Positions 36,234-47,232 are shown, counted from the first letter of the stretch. The stretch is DNA of 64,000 nucleotides from Colwellia sp. (GCA_013215295.1 JABSOZ010000019.1:1-64000), one strand, 5' to 3'. Notes: generated by a model from the sequence alone, not told the origin. Numbers and translations are program-made.

Positions 36234-37174
36234 AGTTACCTTTAATTTCTGAATTAGAAGTTAAGATTGAAGATGGTGATTTATGAATAAAGTAGACAAA
36301 AAGTTGATGGTTATTTCCGGTTAAACTCATCTCGTTATGGAGCACACAGCGTTTAGGTTTTATGGTAATTTGATGCGATAAGCTGAAACGCGCAACTCAT
36401 TTACCCTAACGTCCACTTAAAGGCTCATTGTTGCCAATTAGAGTTCGTCTCAGAATGCTAACTCCTGCCACTTTTTCTCCTTTATCAACAGTTAATTTGA
36501 AGGTTTTTTTGGTCACTGTTGATACGAAAACGGACTTTAATAACAATTCTGTTTTTATACCTAATTTGTTCTGTTGGCATAAATAATTAGATGCAAAGAG
36601 GGGCAGCTTTCTGATCATACAACGGACATAAAATTTATAATTCAATGTGGGTTTAGCACACATAGCGTGATAGATTTAATGGAAAAGTTATTTATATTGA
36701 TAAATAACTAATCTAAACGACTTAATGTCATCCTCCTATGTAAAGTCATACTTTTAAAATGAATCATTTATCTCCTAAACTTTATGAGCAATGAAAATCT
36801 GAATACATTACTGAAATATGATCTATAAATGGAGTGGTTGCAGTTCGCTTTGATGTGAAGCCTTTTCACTACTTGGAGATATTGAATTTAATGTTTTGTG
36901 CTAAAAGTTAATTCGAATTGTATTATTTATTAATAGTAATACCATTAACTTGATAATATCTATTAAATATATTTTCGGTCTATTCGTTAGTCAGAAAATA
37001 CATCATCAAAATTATCCTGTAAACATTCCCGTATTACAGTTTATATAATCATTTAACGCTATGAGTATATTCATACTTAATTATCACATCGAACATTTTT
37101 CATTTAGCCACATTAAATAGTGAACCAATTCCGTTTATTTCTAATCTTTTTCACAGGAATGTTATAAAATAAAA
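36234..37174. other. Decayed intergenic region without recognisable genes
   Basis: About 940 bp of AT-rich sequence upstream of the LacI gene, part of a 1.6-kb stretch without intact genes (35655-37264). An 85-codon minus-strand frame (36406-36663) has no family features that I recognise and no ribosome site. With the recombinase remnant beside it, this looks like eroded accessory DNA. Confidence 0.5.
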
Positions 37175-37188
37175 TGATATCGCTAACA
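37175..37188. promoter_or_regulatory. LacI-type operator before the first regulator gene
   Basis: TGATATCGCTAACA, 77 bp before the ATG of the LacI gene, differs by one base from the TGATAGCGCTAACA site at 63418. It suggests autoregulation. Confidence 0.6.
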
Positions 37189-37264
37189 ATCCTTGTTAAA
37201 GTGTTCTAAATTAAGGTATTTAATCTCAAATAATTAAGTGTATAACAGGAAAGTAATTTACAAT

Positions 37265-38296
37265 ATGGCAAAAGCAAAAAGAGCTCGAATTCAAGACGTT
37301 GCTGAAAAAGCTGGCGTATCAACAATGACTGTCTCAAGAGTTATGAGTAAAGATACTAAAGTTAGCGCGGCAAAAACAGCCTTAGTGATGGAGGCTGTCA
37401 AAGCACTTAATTATCGTCCTAATGTAGCTGCACGGAGATTGGCAGGAAGCCAGTCTTTTCTTATAGGTTTGTTATATTTTGATTTAGATACATCTTACGT
37501 GAGTAAGTTTTTGTTACGCGGCTTAAAAAGCTGCCGAGCTACCGGCCATCATTTAGTCGCAGATGAAGTTGATGACGATATCGAAAAGTCGATAGTTGCG
37601 GTTAAAGACCTTATTGAAGTTACTCAAGTTGATGGCATTATACTATTGCCTCCTGTTTGCGATATTCCTGAAGTATTAACGGCGTTAAAAGAAGCCAATA
37701 TTCCTTTTGTCCGAATAGCACCTGACTCACAGCTTAATTTGTCTCCGTATATTTGCATGGATGATTATCAAGCTGGCTTTGATATAACTGAGTTGCTCAT
37801 TAAACAAGGGCATAGCAAAATAGGCCATATTATTGGTAACCCTAATCAAGGTGCTAGTCGATTACGTTATCAGGGATATTTAGATGCGCTTCGTTCTAAT
37901 CAAATAAATGTACCGCCTGCATATATAGAACAAGGAATGTTTACCTATAATTCGGGTTTAGATGCAGCTAAAAAGATGCTGGCACTTAAAGATAAGCCTA
38001 CAGCAATATTTGCTGCTAATGATGAAATGGCTGCTGCGGTAATTTCAGCCGCTCACATGAATCAGTTAATGGTGCCAGAGCAACTGTCTGTCGCTGGTTT
38101 TGATGATGGTCATTTAGCCACCACGGTAACCCCTCATTTAACTACCATTAGACAGCCTATCCAAGAGATGGCCGCGTTAGCCATTGAACTGTTAGCGTCG
38201 AAAAAATTTGCTGACGCATCAAAAGTGAATAGTCGAGAATTCAGGCATGTGCTTGATTTTGAAATTGTTGAACGAGATTCTAGCCAAGTTATTTAG
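37265..38296 (+). CDS. LacI-family transcriptional regulator of the xylose/xylan locus (paralogue 1)
   Basis: DNA-binding repressor of 343 aa. ATG 37265 is chosen over GTG 37238 because CAGGAAAG lies between them. N-terminal helix-turn-helix (RIQDVAEKAGVSTMTVSRV), hinge helix YRPNVAARRLA and a periplasmic-binding-like effector domain (IILLPPVCDIPEVL, ANDEMAAAVISAAH, VAGFDDGHLATTVTP, TTIRQPIQEMA). It is a close paralogue of the regulator at 56705, with the same recognition-helix residues TVSRV and nearly the same effector pocket, so both probably read the TAGCGCTA operators found throughout 37175-63431. Xylose or a xylo-oligosaccharide is the likely effector (XylR-like of Alteromonadales). It overlaps the end of the convergent epimerase gene by 8 bp. 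Confidence 0.92.
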   Translation: MAKAKRARIQDVAEKAGVSTMTVSRVMSKDTKVSAAKTALVMEAVKALNYRPNVAARRLAGSQSFLIGLLYFDLDTSYVSKFLLRGLKSCRATGHHLVADEVDDDIEKSIVAVKDLIEVTQVDGIILLPPVCDIPEVLTALKEANIPFVRIAPDSQLNLSPYICMDDYQAGFDITELLIKQGHSKIGHIIGNPNQGASRLRYQGYLDALRSNQINVPPAYIEQGMFTYNSGLDAAKKMLALKDKPTAIFAANDEMAAAVISAAHMNQLMVPEQLSVAGFDDGHLATTVTPHLTTIRQPIQEMAALAIELLASKKFADASKVNSREFRHVLDFEIVERDSSQVI

Positions 38297-39266
38297 CTTT
38301 AACTAAACGATACTCGATGGTGACATTAAGCGGTTTATCCGGCGTGGTTAACTCAAAAGTAAAATTTGGCTGGTTTGGGCTATTGGGCGCAAATTGTGGT
38401 TCTAAACAGACCCCTTGATGTGGGATAAATGGCGTCGACAAATGTTCGCCGGTATAAACTTGCAAACAAGGATAGTTTGAAAAAACCTGAAGCTGTATAT
38501 CGTTGGTAGGGCTTGATAATACAGCATGTGCTACGGTATGGTCATTGAATAACGATTGAATAATAAAATTGTCATCAAGTTTTTGTGTTTCTCCTTTTGT
38601 GCCTAGTGTTTTCTTCTCTTTGAAATTGAATGTTTTAGTGTTATTTACTTCAATAATATTTCCAGTAGCGATATTACTATGGTCTAACTCAGTAAAAGTA
38701 TCAGCGTGTAATTGTAAACTGTGTTTATTTACGTTTTCGCTAGTGCCAGAGAGATTAAAATATGGGTGTGTTGTTGGCCCAGCAATGGTTGTTTTTTCAC
38801 TCGTTACTCGAATATTGATCAGTAAACTAACATCACCTTTGGCCATTTCTTGTAGTTTATAAGTTACCACACAATGAATAGGGCCTGGATAGCCATTGAA
38901 TTTATCCTCAAGCCGACAAGACAAAGAAAGTGTATTCTTTGTAGTCGATAAAACATGCCAATATTGTTCACTAAGTGCTGTAGGGCCACCATGTAATTGA
39001 TGTGGGCCTTCATTATTCACTAAATTGATGGCCGAATATTCCTCAGTAACGTTATCTATTCTGGCGTTTTTGATGCGATTTGCATAAGGACCGACTATCG
39101 CACCAAGGTAGCTTTCATCGGTTAAGTAGTCGGAAATATTCTGGTGACCTAGGATAATATTTCGTTGTTCACCACCGACTTGAGTAAACCACTTCATCAA
39201 TCTGGCACCGTAATTGGTAATATGAACTTCATCACCAAAGCCACTTGTTAAAACAAAGGTCTTCAT
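38289..39266 (-). CDS. galM: Aldose 1-epimerase
   Basis: Mutarotase of 325 aa interconverting alpha and beta anomers of aldoses, here most likely xylose before isomerisation. Blocks: NYGARLMKWFTQVGG, YLGAIVGPYANRIKNARI (NRI active-site region), HQLHGGPTALSEQYW (catalytic HGG), THPYFNLSG (catalytic H) and CLEPQFAPNSPNQP (catalytic Glu). ATG 39266 follows AGG with proper spacing; TTG 39269 is less likely. It is the last gene of the xylB-xylA-tal-tkt-pgi operon, 9 bp after pgi. Confidence 0.9.
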   Translation of the reverse strand: MKTFVLTSGFGDEVHITNYGARLMKWFTQVGGEQRNIILGHQNISDYLTDESYLGAIVGPYANRIKNARIDNVTEEYSAINLVNNEGPHQLHGGPTALSEQYWHVLSTTKNTLSLSCRLEDKFNGYPGPIHCVVTYKLQEMAKGDVSLLINIRVTSEKTTIAGPTTHPYFNLSGTSENVNKHSLQLHADTFTELDHSNIATGNIIEVNNTKTFNFKEKKTLGTKGETQKLDDNFIIQSLFNDHTVAHAVLSSPTNDIQLQVFSNYPCLQVYTGEHLSTPFIPHQGVCLEPQFAPNSPNQPNFTFELTTPDKPLNVTIEYRLVKAK

Positions 39267-39275
39267 CAACTTAAC

Positions 39276-40919
39276 CTACTTTATTTTCGTTTGATAAAAG
39301 GTGATCAAACCTAAGGTTGAGCTGTCGTGCTCAGTGTTGATGGTGTTTTTAGTGAGCTCTTTTTGAATTTTATTTGCTAGGCCCTTGCCTAGTTCTACAC
39401 CCCATTGATCAAATGAGCATACCTGTAGCACAATGCCTTGTACAAAAATTTTATGTTCATAAAGAGCAATTAAACTACCTAAGGATCGGGGTGATATTTG
39501 ATTAAGTAATATCGTGTTAGTTGGTCTGTTGCCTTTATGAACCTTATGAGGAGCTACTTTATCAATATAATCTTTAGTGCGTCCTTTGGCGGCTAAATCA
39601 GCTCTTACTTGTTCTTCATTAACCCCTTGCATTAAGGCTTGAGTTTGCGCAAAAAAGTTCGCCATTAAGGTTTCATGGTGCCCTTGTACTGGGGTAACAC
39701 TCTCAACTGAGCCAATAAAGTCAGCCGGTACTATATTGTTACTTTGATGTAAGTATTGATAAAAGGCGTGTTGACCATTGATACCTAACTCACCCCAAAT
39801 AGAAGGCACCGTTGGGTATGATATTTCCTCTCCATCCCAAGTAACCGACTTACCGTTACTTTCCATTTCTGCTTGCTGTAAGTAAGCACTGAGCATATGC
39901 AGAGACTGATCATAGGGCAGAATAGCCTGAGACTGGGCGCCTAAAAAGGTGCAATTCCAAATGCTCAACAATGCCAAAATAACGGGGGCATTTTGTTCGA
40001 GTGGCGCGTCTTTGAAATGATTATCTAGTTCATGGGCCCCTTCAAGTAATTCTATAAAGCGTTCAAAGCCCAAATCGATAGCGATGGGTAGGCCGATAGC
40101 CGACCATAAGGAGAACCTACCGCCAACCCAATCCCACATATCAAAAATATTCTCTTTAGCAATTCCAAAGTTAATAGCATTTTTTTTGTTGGCAGAAACT
40201 GCGACAAAGTGCTTGGCAATAGCCGACGAGTCAAAAGACGATGCGACTAACCACTTCATTGCGGTATTAGCATTCGTCATAGTTTCCGTGGTGGTGAAGG
40301 TTTTACTGGAAACAATAAAGAGTACTTTTTCAGGGTTTAGCGGACGAAGGACATTGGCGATTTGGGTGCCGTCTACATTGGAAACATAGTGAACATTGAC
40401 ACTGTTATCACTGTATTGCTTTAAAGCTTCGGTGACCATTTGTGGGCCAAGATTTGAGCCGCCAACGCCAATGTTAACCACATCGGTTATGCGTTTGCCA
40501 GAATAGCCTTTCCATCGGCCTTGTCTTACTTTTTCACTGAACTCTTTCATTTGATTCAGCGCTTGTTGAATATCATCAGTAATATTTTTACTGTCCAACA
40601 TTATCGGGGTTAAAGAGCGGTTACGCAGCGCGGTATGTAATACCGCTCTGTCTTCGGTCTTGTTGATACGCGCTCCAGAAAACATTTTTTCTCGCCAAGC
40701 TTCAATTTCGCATTCTTTGGCAAGATCAAACAAAAGTTCCATGGTTTGTTGATTGATTAAATTCTTGGAATAATCCAGCAAAAATGGCGGTAAATTAAGA
40801 GAGAAATCGTTAAAACGTTTGCTGTTTTCGGAAAATAGTTCACTCATATGAGCTTTTTTCATCTCTTGAGCGTGAGCTGTTAATTTTTGCCAACTGGCAA
40901 GTGAAGTTCTGGAAGTCAT
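39276..40919 (-). CDS. pgi: Glucose-6-phosphate isomerase
   Basis: Cytoplasmic enzyme of 547 aa converting fructose-6-phosphate and glucose-6-phosphate, of the usual length for the bacterial family. Signatures: VNIGVGGSNLGPQMVTEAL, SSKTFTTTETMTNA (phosphate binding), WVGGRFSLWSAIGLPIAI, GINGQHAFYQYLHQS and FDQWGVELGKGLA. It sits inside the xylose operon, 44 bp after transketolase, which is unusual for pgi. It suggests that the F6P formed from pentoses is sent toward glucose-6-phosphate, perhaps because this organism uses the Entner-Doudoroff route for hexoses (inference). Confidence 0.97.
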   Translation of the reverse strand: MTSRTSLASWQKLTAHAQEMKKAHMSELFSENSKRFNDFSLNLPPFLLDYSKNLINQQTMELLFDLAKECEIEAWREKMFSGARINKTEDRAVLHTALRNRSLTPIMLDSKNITDDIQQALNQMKEFSEKVRQGRWKGYSGKRITDVVNIGVGGSNLGPQMVTEALKQYSDNSVNVHYVSNVDGTQIANVLRPLNPEKVLFIVSSKTFTTTETMTNANTAMKWLVASSFDSSAIAKHFVAVSANKKNAINFGIAKENIFDMWDWVGGRFSLWSAIGLPIAIDLGFERFIELLEGAHELDNHFKDAPLEQNAPVILALLSIWNCTFLGAQSQAILPYDQSLHMLSAYLQQAEMESNGKSVTWDGEEISYPTVPSIWGELGINGQHAFYQYLHQSNNIVPADFIGSVESVTPVQGHHETLMANFFAQTQALMQGVNEEQVRADLAAKGRTKDYIDKVAPHKVHKGNRPTNTILLNQISPRSLGSLIALYEHKIFVQGIVLQVCSFDQWGVELGKGLANKIQKELTKNTINTEHDSSTLGLITFYQTKIK

Positions 40920-40963
40920 TTTTATACCTGATTATTTTTACTGATATGAGCAGTTAATTGAAA

Positions 40964-42976
40964 TTAACGATTAACTGACAGCAAGGTTAATGCAACATCA
41001 ACAACTTTTTCAACAGTAAAGCCAAAGTGTTCTAATAGTTGATTACCTGGCGCAGATTCACCAAAAGTTGTCATACCAATGACCTTGCCATGGCGACCCA
41101 CATACTTGTACCAAAAATCTACATGTGCAGTTTCAATGGCAATCACAGATTTTACTGCTGGCGGTAATAGGCTGGCTTTATATCGCTCACTTTGTTGGTC
41201 AAACACAGTGGTTGATGGCATAGAAATAACTTGAATGTTTTTACCTGTTTTAACCAGTTCCTCGGCAGCACTCATTGCTAAACTGACTTCAGAACCGGTT
41301 GCTATTAGTATTAAGTCGGGTGTTCCTGCACAAGCTCTTAAAATATAGCCGCCTTTTGCGATAGCGGCTACTTGCTCATCATTTCTCACCTGATGAGCTA
41401 AATTTTGACGACTAAAGATCAATGCCGAAGGGCCATGTTGTTTTTGAATAGCGGCTTTCCAGGCAACTGCAGATTCTACGGCATCGCAAGGTCGCCATGT
41501 ATCAAGGTTGGGTGTCATTCTAAGGTTGGCAATTTGCTCTATGGGTTGATGAGTAGGTCCATCTTCTCCCTGGCCAATAGAGTCATGGGTATAAACGAAA
41601 ATATTCTGAATGCCCATTAAGGCCGACATTCTTACCGCATTTCGTGCGTATTCCATAAACATTAAAAAGGTGGCGCCGTAATTGATAAAACCACTGTGCA
41701 ATGAAATGCCGTTCATAATGCCACTCATGCCAAATTCTCGAACACCATAATAGAGATAATTACCATCGGCATTTTCAGCACTAATGCCTTTACTGCCAGA
41801 CCAAAGGGTTAAATTTGAACCGGCTAAATCAGCTGACCCACCTAATAATTCAGGTAAAACGGCAGCAAAGGTTTCAATAGTATTCTGTGACGCTTTGCGA
41901 GAGGCGATGTGGCTGCCGGCTTGTTGACATCTATTTATATAATCATTAGCAATAGAATCAAATGATTCAGGGAGCTGTCTATCTATAACTCGACGATTAA
42001 ATTCATAAGCAAGTTCAGGATATTGTTCCTGATACCCAGAGAATAACCTTGTCCATTGTTGTTCTTTTTGCGCGCCAGATTCTTTCGCATCCCAGCGAGC
42101 ATAAACATCTTCAGGTATCTCAAAAGGGCCATGGGGCCAATTTAAAAAGGCTCTCGCCGCCGCAATTTCTTCATCACCTAATGGCGAACCATGACAAGCG
42201 TGACTGCCTGATTTATTGGGTGAGCCAAAACCAATAGTCGTTTTACAACAAATCATTGTTGGTTTATCGGTGATTGATTTCGCTTGCTCAATCGCAGCAT
42301 TGATGGCTATTGGGTCGTGACCATCAACATCACTGATCACATGCCAGCCGTAGGCTTCAAAACGAGCCGGGGTGTTATCGGTAAACCAGCCTTCAACATG
42401 ACCATCAATGGAAATACCGTTATCATCCCAAAAGGTAATTAACTTACCTAAGCCTAAGGTGCCGGCTAACGAGCAAACTTCATGAGAAATGCCTTCCATC
42501 AGACAACCATCGCCTAAAAAGCAGTAAGTATAATGATCAACAATATCAAAACTTGGTCGATTAAAATGTGCCGCTAAGGTTTTTTCCGCAATGGCCATGC
42601 CGACAGCATTTGAAAGGCCAGCTCCCAATGGACCTGTTGTGGTTTCAACACCAGGTGTGTAGCCATATTCTGGATGGCCTGGTGTTTTAGAATCTAGTTG
42701 TCTAAAACGTTTTAATTCATCAATGGGTAAATCATAACCACTTAAGTGCAGCAATGAATAGATTAACATTGAGCCATGACCATTACTTAAGACAAAACGG
42801 TCTCTATCGGCCCAATTAGGGTTTGTTGGGTTGTGTTTTAAATGATCATTCCACAATACTTCAGCAATATCTGCCATACCCATAGGAGCGCCGGGATGCC
42901 CTGATTTTGCTTGTTGTACTGCATCCATGGTTAAAGCGCGGATTGCATTCGCGAGAGGCTGCCTTAAAGACGTCAT
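40964..42976 (-). CDS. tkt: Transketolase
   Basis: Thiamine-diphosphate enzyme of 670 aa that transfers two-carbon units between pentose and triose/tetrose phosphates. It has [20 protein letters not shown], the [35 protein letters not shown]/Mg motif (positions about 154-187), [15 protein letters not shown] and [15 protein letters not shown]. It is probably an operon-specific copy for xylose flux, with the housekeeping copy elsewhere. It is 96 bp after the transaldolase, separated from it by a strong stem-loop. Confidence 0.97.
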   Translation of the reverse strand: MTSLRQPLANAIRALTMDAVQQAKSGHPGAPMGMADIAEVLWNDHLKHNPTNPNWADRDRFVLSNGHGSMLIYSLLHLSGYDLPIDELKRFRQLDSKTPGHPEYGYTPGVETTTGPLGAGLSNAVGMAIAEKTLAAHFNRPSFDIVDHYTYCFLGDGCLMEGISHEVCSLAGTLGLGKLITFWDDNGISIDGHVEGWFTDNTPARFEAYGWHVISDVDGHDPIAINAAIEQAKSITDKPTMICCKTTIGFGSPNKSGSHACHGSPLGDEEIAAARAFLNWPHGPFEIPEDVYARWDAKESGAQKEQQWTRLFSGYQEQYPELAYEFNRRVIDRQLPESFDSIANDYINRCQQAGSHIASRKASQNTIETFAAVLPELLGGSADLAGSNLTLWSGSKGISAENADGNYLYYGVREFGMSGIMNGISLHSGFINYGATFLMFMEYARNAVRMSALMGIQNIFVYTHDSIGQGEDGPTHQPIEQIANLRMTPNLDTWRPCDAVESAVAWKAAIQKQHGPSALIFSRQNLAHQVRNDEQVAAIAKGGYILRACAGTPDLILIATGSEVSLAMSAAEELVKTGKNIQVISMPSTTVFDQQSERYKASLLPPAVKSVIAIETAHVDFWYKYVGRHGKVIGMTTFGESAPGNQLLEHFGFTVEKVVDVALTLLSVNR

Positions 42977-43012
42977 GATGTTTCCTTTGGTCTTGAAAAT
43001 TAATTGCTTGTC

Positions 43013-43045
43013 TAGCTCAATGACAAGTAATTTGTCATTGAGCTA
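43013..43045 (-). other. Intercistronic stem-loop between tal and tkt
   Basis: Perfect 14-bp stem TAGCTCAATGACAA (43013-43026) with TTGTCATTGAGCTA (43032-43045) and a 5-base loop. Without a T-run on the minus strand it is more likely an mRNA processing or stabilising structure within the operon than a terminator. Confidence 0.6.
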
Positions 43046-43072
43046 TAGGTTGATTCTTTAATGATTGATCAT

Positions 43073-44041
43073 TTAGCTTCGAATTTTCTCGGCAACCATT
43101 TTCTCCAAGATGCCTTGATCTTTAGCAAAGTTGCGGATCCCTTCAGACAATTTTTCAACGGCCATGGCATCTTCATTATGTTGCCAGGCAAAACTAGCTG
43201 GAGATAAAGGGATTAGTTGCTCACGAGATTTAACCTTGACCTGCTCAGCAGAGAGCTTAGTTTTGAGACATCCTTCACTATTTTGTAATTCGGTTAATAA
43301 AGCCGGAGAGATAGTTAACAAATCACAACCAGCTAACTCTATAATTTCTGAAGTGTTTCTAAAGCTTGCCCCCATCACTACCGTATTATAATCGTAGGTT
43401 TTATAGTATTGATAAATTTTGGTGACTGACTGCACTCCGGGGTCATTGGCACCGTTTAAATCTTTACCTGTTTTGGTTTTTTCTTCCATAGCACGGTGCC
43501 AATCTAAAATACGACCGACGAATGGTGAAATAAGTGTCACCTTAGCTTCTGCACAGGCGATTGCTTGTGCCATTGAAAATAATAGCGTTAAGTTACAAGC
43601 TATACCTTCTTGTTCCAGCTGTTCGGCTGCTTTTATGCCTTGCCAAGTCGCGGCGAGTTTAATTAATACCCGTTCTTTTTTAATGCCTGCTTCTTGATAA
43701 AGAGCAATGAGTTGACGACCTTTTGCAACACTTGCTTGGGTGTCAAAAGATAGGCGTGCGTCTACTTCTGAAGAAATACGACCAGGGACATGTTTCAGTA
43801 TTTCACAACCAAAATTAACGATTAATTGATCACAGACATGGTCAATATCTACTTGACCATTGGTGCTATATTTAGCAATGGCCTGATCAATTAAATGTTG
43901 GTATTGCGGCAGTTTGGCCGCTTGTAATATCAGTGACGGGTTTGTGGTGGCGTCTACGGGATTTAACGCTTTGATGGAGTCTACATCACCACTATCGGCA
44001 ACGACCGTAGTTACCTGTTTCAGTTGTTCTAATAAATTCAT
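43073..44041 (-). CDS. tal: Transaldolase
   Basis: Pentose-phosphate enzyme of 322 aa (TalB-type length) moving a dihydroxyacetone unit. Signatures: [55 protein letters not shown] (Schiff-base Lys), [33 protein letters not shown] and [25 protein letters not shown]. It lies between xylA and tkt in the xylose operon. Confidence 0.97.
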   Translation of the reverse strand: MNLLEQLKQVTTVVADSGDVDSIKALNPVDATTNPSLILQAAKLPQYQHLIDQAIAKYSTNGQVDIDHVCDQLIVNFGCEILKHVPGRISSEVDARLSFDTQASVAKGRQLIALYQEAGIKKERVLIKLAATWQGIKAAEQLEQEGIACNLTLLFSMAQAIACAEAKVTLISPFVGRILDWHRAMEEKTKTGKDLNGANDPGVQSVTKIYQYYKTYDYNTVVMGASFRNTSEIIELAGCDLLTISPALLTELQNSEGCLKTKLSAEQVKVKSREQLIPLSPASFAWQHNEDAMAVEKLSEGIRNFAKDQGILEKMVAEKIRS

Positions 44042-44052
44042 GTTAATTTTTG

Positions 44053-44076
44053 CCAGTGATACCTTAGTATCACTGG
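44053..44076 (-). other. Stem-loop just before the transaldolase start
   Basis: CCAGTGATAC (44053-44062) pairs with GTATCACTGG (44067-44076); on the mRNA it ends 11 bases before the tal ATG, where a ribosome site should be, so it may modulate tal translation. Next to it, AGTTAAGTCAGTTAAG-type short repeats occupy 44089-44118. Confidence 0.45.
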
Positions 44077-44124
44077 TAATCCTGCTAGTCAGTTAAGTCA
44101 GTTAAGTTAGTTAAGTCAGATGAA

Positions 44125-45441
44125 TTACAAGTAACGATTGACGATGTTTTCAAGTAATTCTTGGCGACCAGAAACCTGTTTAGGGTTGATGTTATTTTCA
44201 AGCACCAGCTTCGATAAACTTTCTAAGCTGTGATCACCCGTTAAGATACTTTGACCTAAGTTTTCTTGCCATCCGGCATAACGATTAGCAACAAAATCGG
44301 TTAGCGGAGCATCTTCCATCAGTTTAGCTGCATTGAGTAATGATTTAGCCATCGTATCCATACCACCAACATGTCCAATAAATAAGTCATCACGTTCACA
44401 TGACTGACGGCGTAATTTGGTATCAAAATTAAAGCCACCTGTGGTTAAACCACCTGATTTTAATATTTCGTACATCACTAAAGTACATTCAGCGACATCA
44501 TTAGGAAATTGATCGGTATCCCAACCATTTTGCATGTCACCACGGTTAGCATCAATGCTGCCCATAATGCCTTCAGCACAAGCAGTAGCAATTTCATGAT
44601 GGAAGCTGTGGCCAGCCAAAGTGGCATGGTTAGCTTCAATATTCACTTTTACTTCATCATGAATACCGTGCTTATGTAAAAAACCAGAAACCGTTGCTGT
44701 GTCATAATCATATTGATGTTTAGTTGGCTCTTGCGGCTTAGGTTCAATCAGTAATGTGCCTTTAAAGCCGATTTTATGTTTGTGTTCGATAACCATTTTC
44801 AAGAAACGCGCATATTGCTCACCTTCTTGTTTAAGGTTGGTATTTAATAAAGTGTCGTATCCTTCACGACCACCCCATAACACATAATTTTCACCACCTA
44901 GTCGGTGGGTAACATCCATGGCGTGTTTAACTTGTGCTGCAGCATAGGCAAATAACTCAGGATTTGGGTTAGTTGAACCGCCTGCAGAAAAACGTGCGTT
45001 AGAAAATAAATTTGCCGTTCCCCATAATAACTTAACACCGGTACGCGACATTTCTTGTTCAAAAATATCAGCAATATGGTCTACGTTGGCATGACTCTCT
45101 TTTAAGCTTGCGCCTTCCGGTGCAATGTCGGTATCATGAAAACAAAAGTACGGCACACCGAGTTTTTCAAAGAATTCGAAAGCCACTTTGGCCTTTTGCT
45201 CTGCTAATTCTAGTTGATTGCCAGCCGCTTTGATCCACGGACGGTCAAAAGTGCCAGCACCGAAGATGTCTGAGCCAGTCCAACAAAAGTTATGCCAATA
45301 ACAAGCGGCAAATCTTAGATGCTCTTTCATGGATTTGCCAAGCACCATTTGATTTTCATCATAATAACGAAAGGCCAATGGATTGGTTGAGTTTTCACCT
45401 TCAAATTTAATTTTGCTTACGTTTTCAAAAAACTGACTCAT
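44125..45441 (-). CDS. xylA: Xylose isomerase
   Basis: Enzyme of 438 aa (class II, long type) converting D-xylose to D-xylulose with two divalent metals. ATG 45441 is preceded by AAAGGAAACACC; the longer frame to 45465 lacks a site. Signatures: [13 protein letters not shown] (catalytic His), [38 protein letters not shown] (metal Glu), [17 protein letters not shown] and [21 protein letters not shown] (metal Asp). It follows xylB by 61 bp. Confidence 0.98.
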   Translation of the reverse strand: MSQFFENVSKIKFEGENSTNPLAFRYYDENQMVLGKSMKEHLRFAACYWHNFCWTGSDIFGAGTFDRPWIKAAGNQLELAEQKAKVAFEFFEKLGVPYFCFHDTDIAPEGASLKESHANVDHIADIFEQEMSRTGVKLLWGTANLFSNARFSAGGSTNPNPELFAYAAAQVKHAMDVTHRLGGENYVLWGGREGYDTLLNTNLKQEGEQYARFLKMVIEHKHKIGFKGTLLIEPKPQEPTKHQYDYDTATVSGFLHKHGIHDEVKVNIEANHATLAGHSFHHEIATACAEGIMGSIDANRGDMQNGWDTDQFPNDVAECTLVMYEILKSGGLTTGGFNFDTKLRRQSCERDDLFIGHVGGMDTMAKSLLNAAKLMEDAPLTDFVANRYAGWQENLGQSILTGDHSLESLSKLVLENNINPKQVSGRQELLENIVNRYL

Positions 45442-45502
45442 GGTGTTTCCTTTTAAAATATTCAAGTAAATTTATCTGTACTGGTTATTAGTTACGGACA
45501 AG

Positions 45503-46960
45503 TTAAAAGCAGTCTTTTAAGTTGCTATATATTTTTTTGTAGCTTTGATGTTTTTCTTGATAGTAATCCGACATCTTGGCATCGGCTGCTATGGTTGATT
45601 TTATTTTTCCTGGCTGGCAAACTTGTGCCGGAGATTCATCGGTTACCGATAATCTTGCTAATCTAGCTGCACCAAAGGCAGGACCAAGCTCAGCCCCTTC
45701 ACGATAAATCAAGGGTTGTTGTAATACACTGGCAAGAATTTTTCCCCAAAGGCTGCTTCTAGAGCCGCCACCAATCACCGACACTTGTTCGATTTTTGTA
45801 CCTGAGTCGAGTAGAGCTTGTTGGCCATCGGCAAAAGCAAAAGCAACGCCTTCAAGCACGGCCCTACCAAGTTCAGCTTTGCTGGTGTTATGCGTTAGAC
45901 CAAAGAAAACACCTTTAGCATTGGGATTGTTATGTGGAGTACGCTCGCCCGATAGGTAGGGCAAAAAGAGCAAGTCACAAGGTTGGCTGAAATCTTCTTT
46001 CGCGACTTCATCTAGCAACGCTTGTTCATTTGCACAGCCAGTTAGTTTAGTGACCCAAGTCAAACAACTGGCGGCGCTTAAAATTACCGACATCTGGTGC
46101 CAGGTATTTGGCAGGCAATGACAAAAAGTATGTACTGCACCATCAGGATTTGGTTGATAACGCTCATTAGCAACAAAATAAACCCCAGATGTACCTAAGG
46201 ATAAAAAGGCCTCGTTGGGAGTGATCACCCCAATACCTACAGCTCCTGCGGCATTATCGCCACCACCGGCAGCAACAGGCACTCTGTTCATCCCCCAGTT
46301 ATTGGCAACATCGCTGGTTAGAGTACCGGTAATTTCAGACCCTTCAAAAAGTTCAGGCATCTGCTGTTCGGTTAATTCGGTGGCTGCCAACATTTTGGAA
46401 GACCACTGCCTTTTAGCAACATCTAACCAAAGTGTTCCTGAGCTATCTGACATATCCGAGGCGTATTCACCCGTCATCAATAATCTGAGATAGTCTTTTG
46501 GTAATAGCACTTTGTGGATCTTTTTGAATATCGAATTCTCAAATTTATTTACCCAAGCTAACTTAGGCGCAGTAAATCCTGGCATGGCAATATTGCCAGT
46601 AATGTGTCTACTATTTTTAACTTTTTGTTCTATTTCAAGACATTCTGTAAAGCTTCTACCGTCATTCCATAATATAGCTGGGCGAATAACCTGACCTTGT
46701 TTATCTAATAAGGTAGCACCATGCATTTGCCCTGATAAGCCGATGGCTTTAACCGCTGACAATTCAGAACTATGACTTTGCTTTAATTGCGCCATGGCTA
46801 AATTAGTTGCATGCCACCAATCGCTAGGGTTTTGCTCAGACCATAAATCAGCGGGCCGTGAAACGCTTAATGGTGAGGATGCCTGAGCGACAAGTTGTTC
46901 TTGGTCATTCAACAGAACAACTTTTACACTGGATGTGCCTAAATCAATGCCTAAATACAT
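45503..46960 (-). CDS. xylB: Xylulokinase
   Basis: FGGY-family kinase of 485 aa that phosphorylates D-xylulose. ATG 46960 is chosen because it opens with the phosphate-1 motif MYLGIDLGTSSVKVVL. The upstream frame to 47005 overlaps the operator at 46985-46998, so starting there would put the operator in the coding region. Other blocks: GLSGQMHGATLLD, AILWNDGRSFTECLEIE, GGGDNAAGAVGIG, YLSGERTPHNNPNAKGVFFGL and VIGGGSRSSLWGKILASVLQQP. It is the first gene of the operon xylB-xylA-tal-tkt-pgi-galM and the direct target of the LacI operator. Confidence 0.96.
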   Translation of the reverse strand: MYLGIDLGTSSVKVVLLNDQEQLVAQASSPLSVSRPADLWSEQNPSDWWHATNLAMAQLKQSHSSELSAVKAIGLSGQMHGATLLDKQGQVIRPAILWNDGRSFTECLEIEQKVKNSRHITGNIAMPGFTAPKLAWVNKFENSIFKKIHKVLLPKDYLRLLMTGEYASDMSDSSGTLWLDVAKRQWSSKMLAATELTEQQMPELFEGSEITGTLTSDVANNWGMNRVPVAAGGGDNAAGAVGIGVITPNEAFLSLGTSGVYFVANERYQPNPDGAVHTFCHCLPNTWHQMSVILSAASCLTWVTKLTGCANEQALLDEVAKEDFSQPCDLLFLPYLSGERTPHNNPNAKGVFFGLTHNTSKAELGRAVLEGVAFAFADGQQALLDSGTKIEQVSVIGGGSRSSLWGKILASVLQQPLIYREGAELGPAFGAARLARLSVTDESPAQVCQPGKIKSTIAADAKMSDYYQEKHQSYKKIYSNLKDCF

Positions 46961-46984
46961 AAAGAGTCGTTTCTTGTGATTACG

Positions 46985-46998
46985 TGTTAGCGCTAACA
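46985..46998. promoter_or_regulatory. LacI-type operator upstream of xylB
   Basis: TGTTAGCGCTAACA is a perfect 14-bp palindrome 25 bp before the xylB start. It is the best consensus copy of the nine TAGCGCTA sites in this locus. Confidence 0.85.
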
Positions 46999-47218
46999 TT
47001 AGCATTGGTTTTGTTGATTGACAATAGTATTTACGGATAAATATGGTTAAATGATAACTACAAAATTAATGCAGTATGTAAGTAAGTTAGTAAAAACAAG
47101 GTGTTGCCAGTCATTTTGTTGCTGGTAGCTTTGTGGGTTAAGGAAGGGGAGGAGTGAATAGGTGAGTTTAAAAAGCCTTAGAGCTAAATTAATTATCAAA
47201 ACACTCTGGGAAAACTTG

Positions 47219-47232
47219 TGTTAGCGTTAACA
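47219..47232. promoter_or_regulatory. LacI-type operator upstream of the xylose symporter gene
   Basis: TGTTAGCGTTAACA lies 47 bp before the symporter start in the divergent xylB/symporter region. The rest of this roughly 320-bp region shows no other clear signal. Confidence 0.75.

Noticed and set aside
36406-36663. 85-codon minus-strand frame considered as a small gene
   Set aside because: No ribosome site, no domain resemblance and location in decayed sequence; most likely chance.
47219-47232. A ninth TAGCGCTA operator in the xylose locus
   Set aside because: On recount only eight sites (37175, 46985, 47219, 56409, 56653, 57835, 58056, 63418) are supported; no ninth site could be placed.
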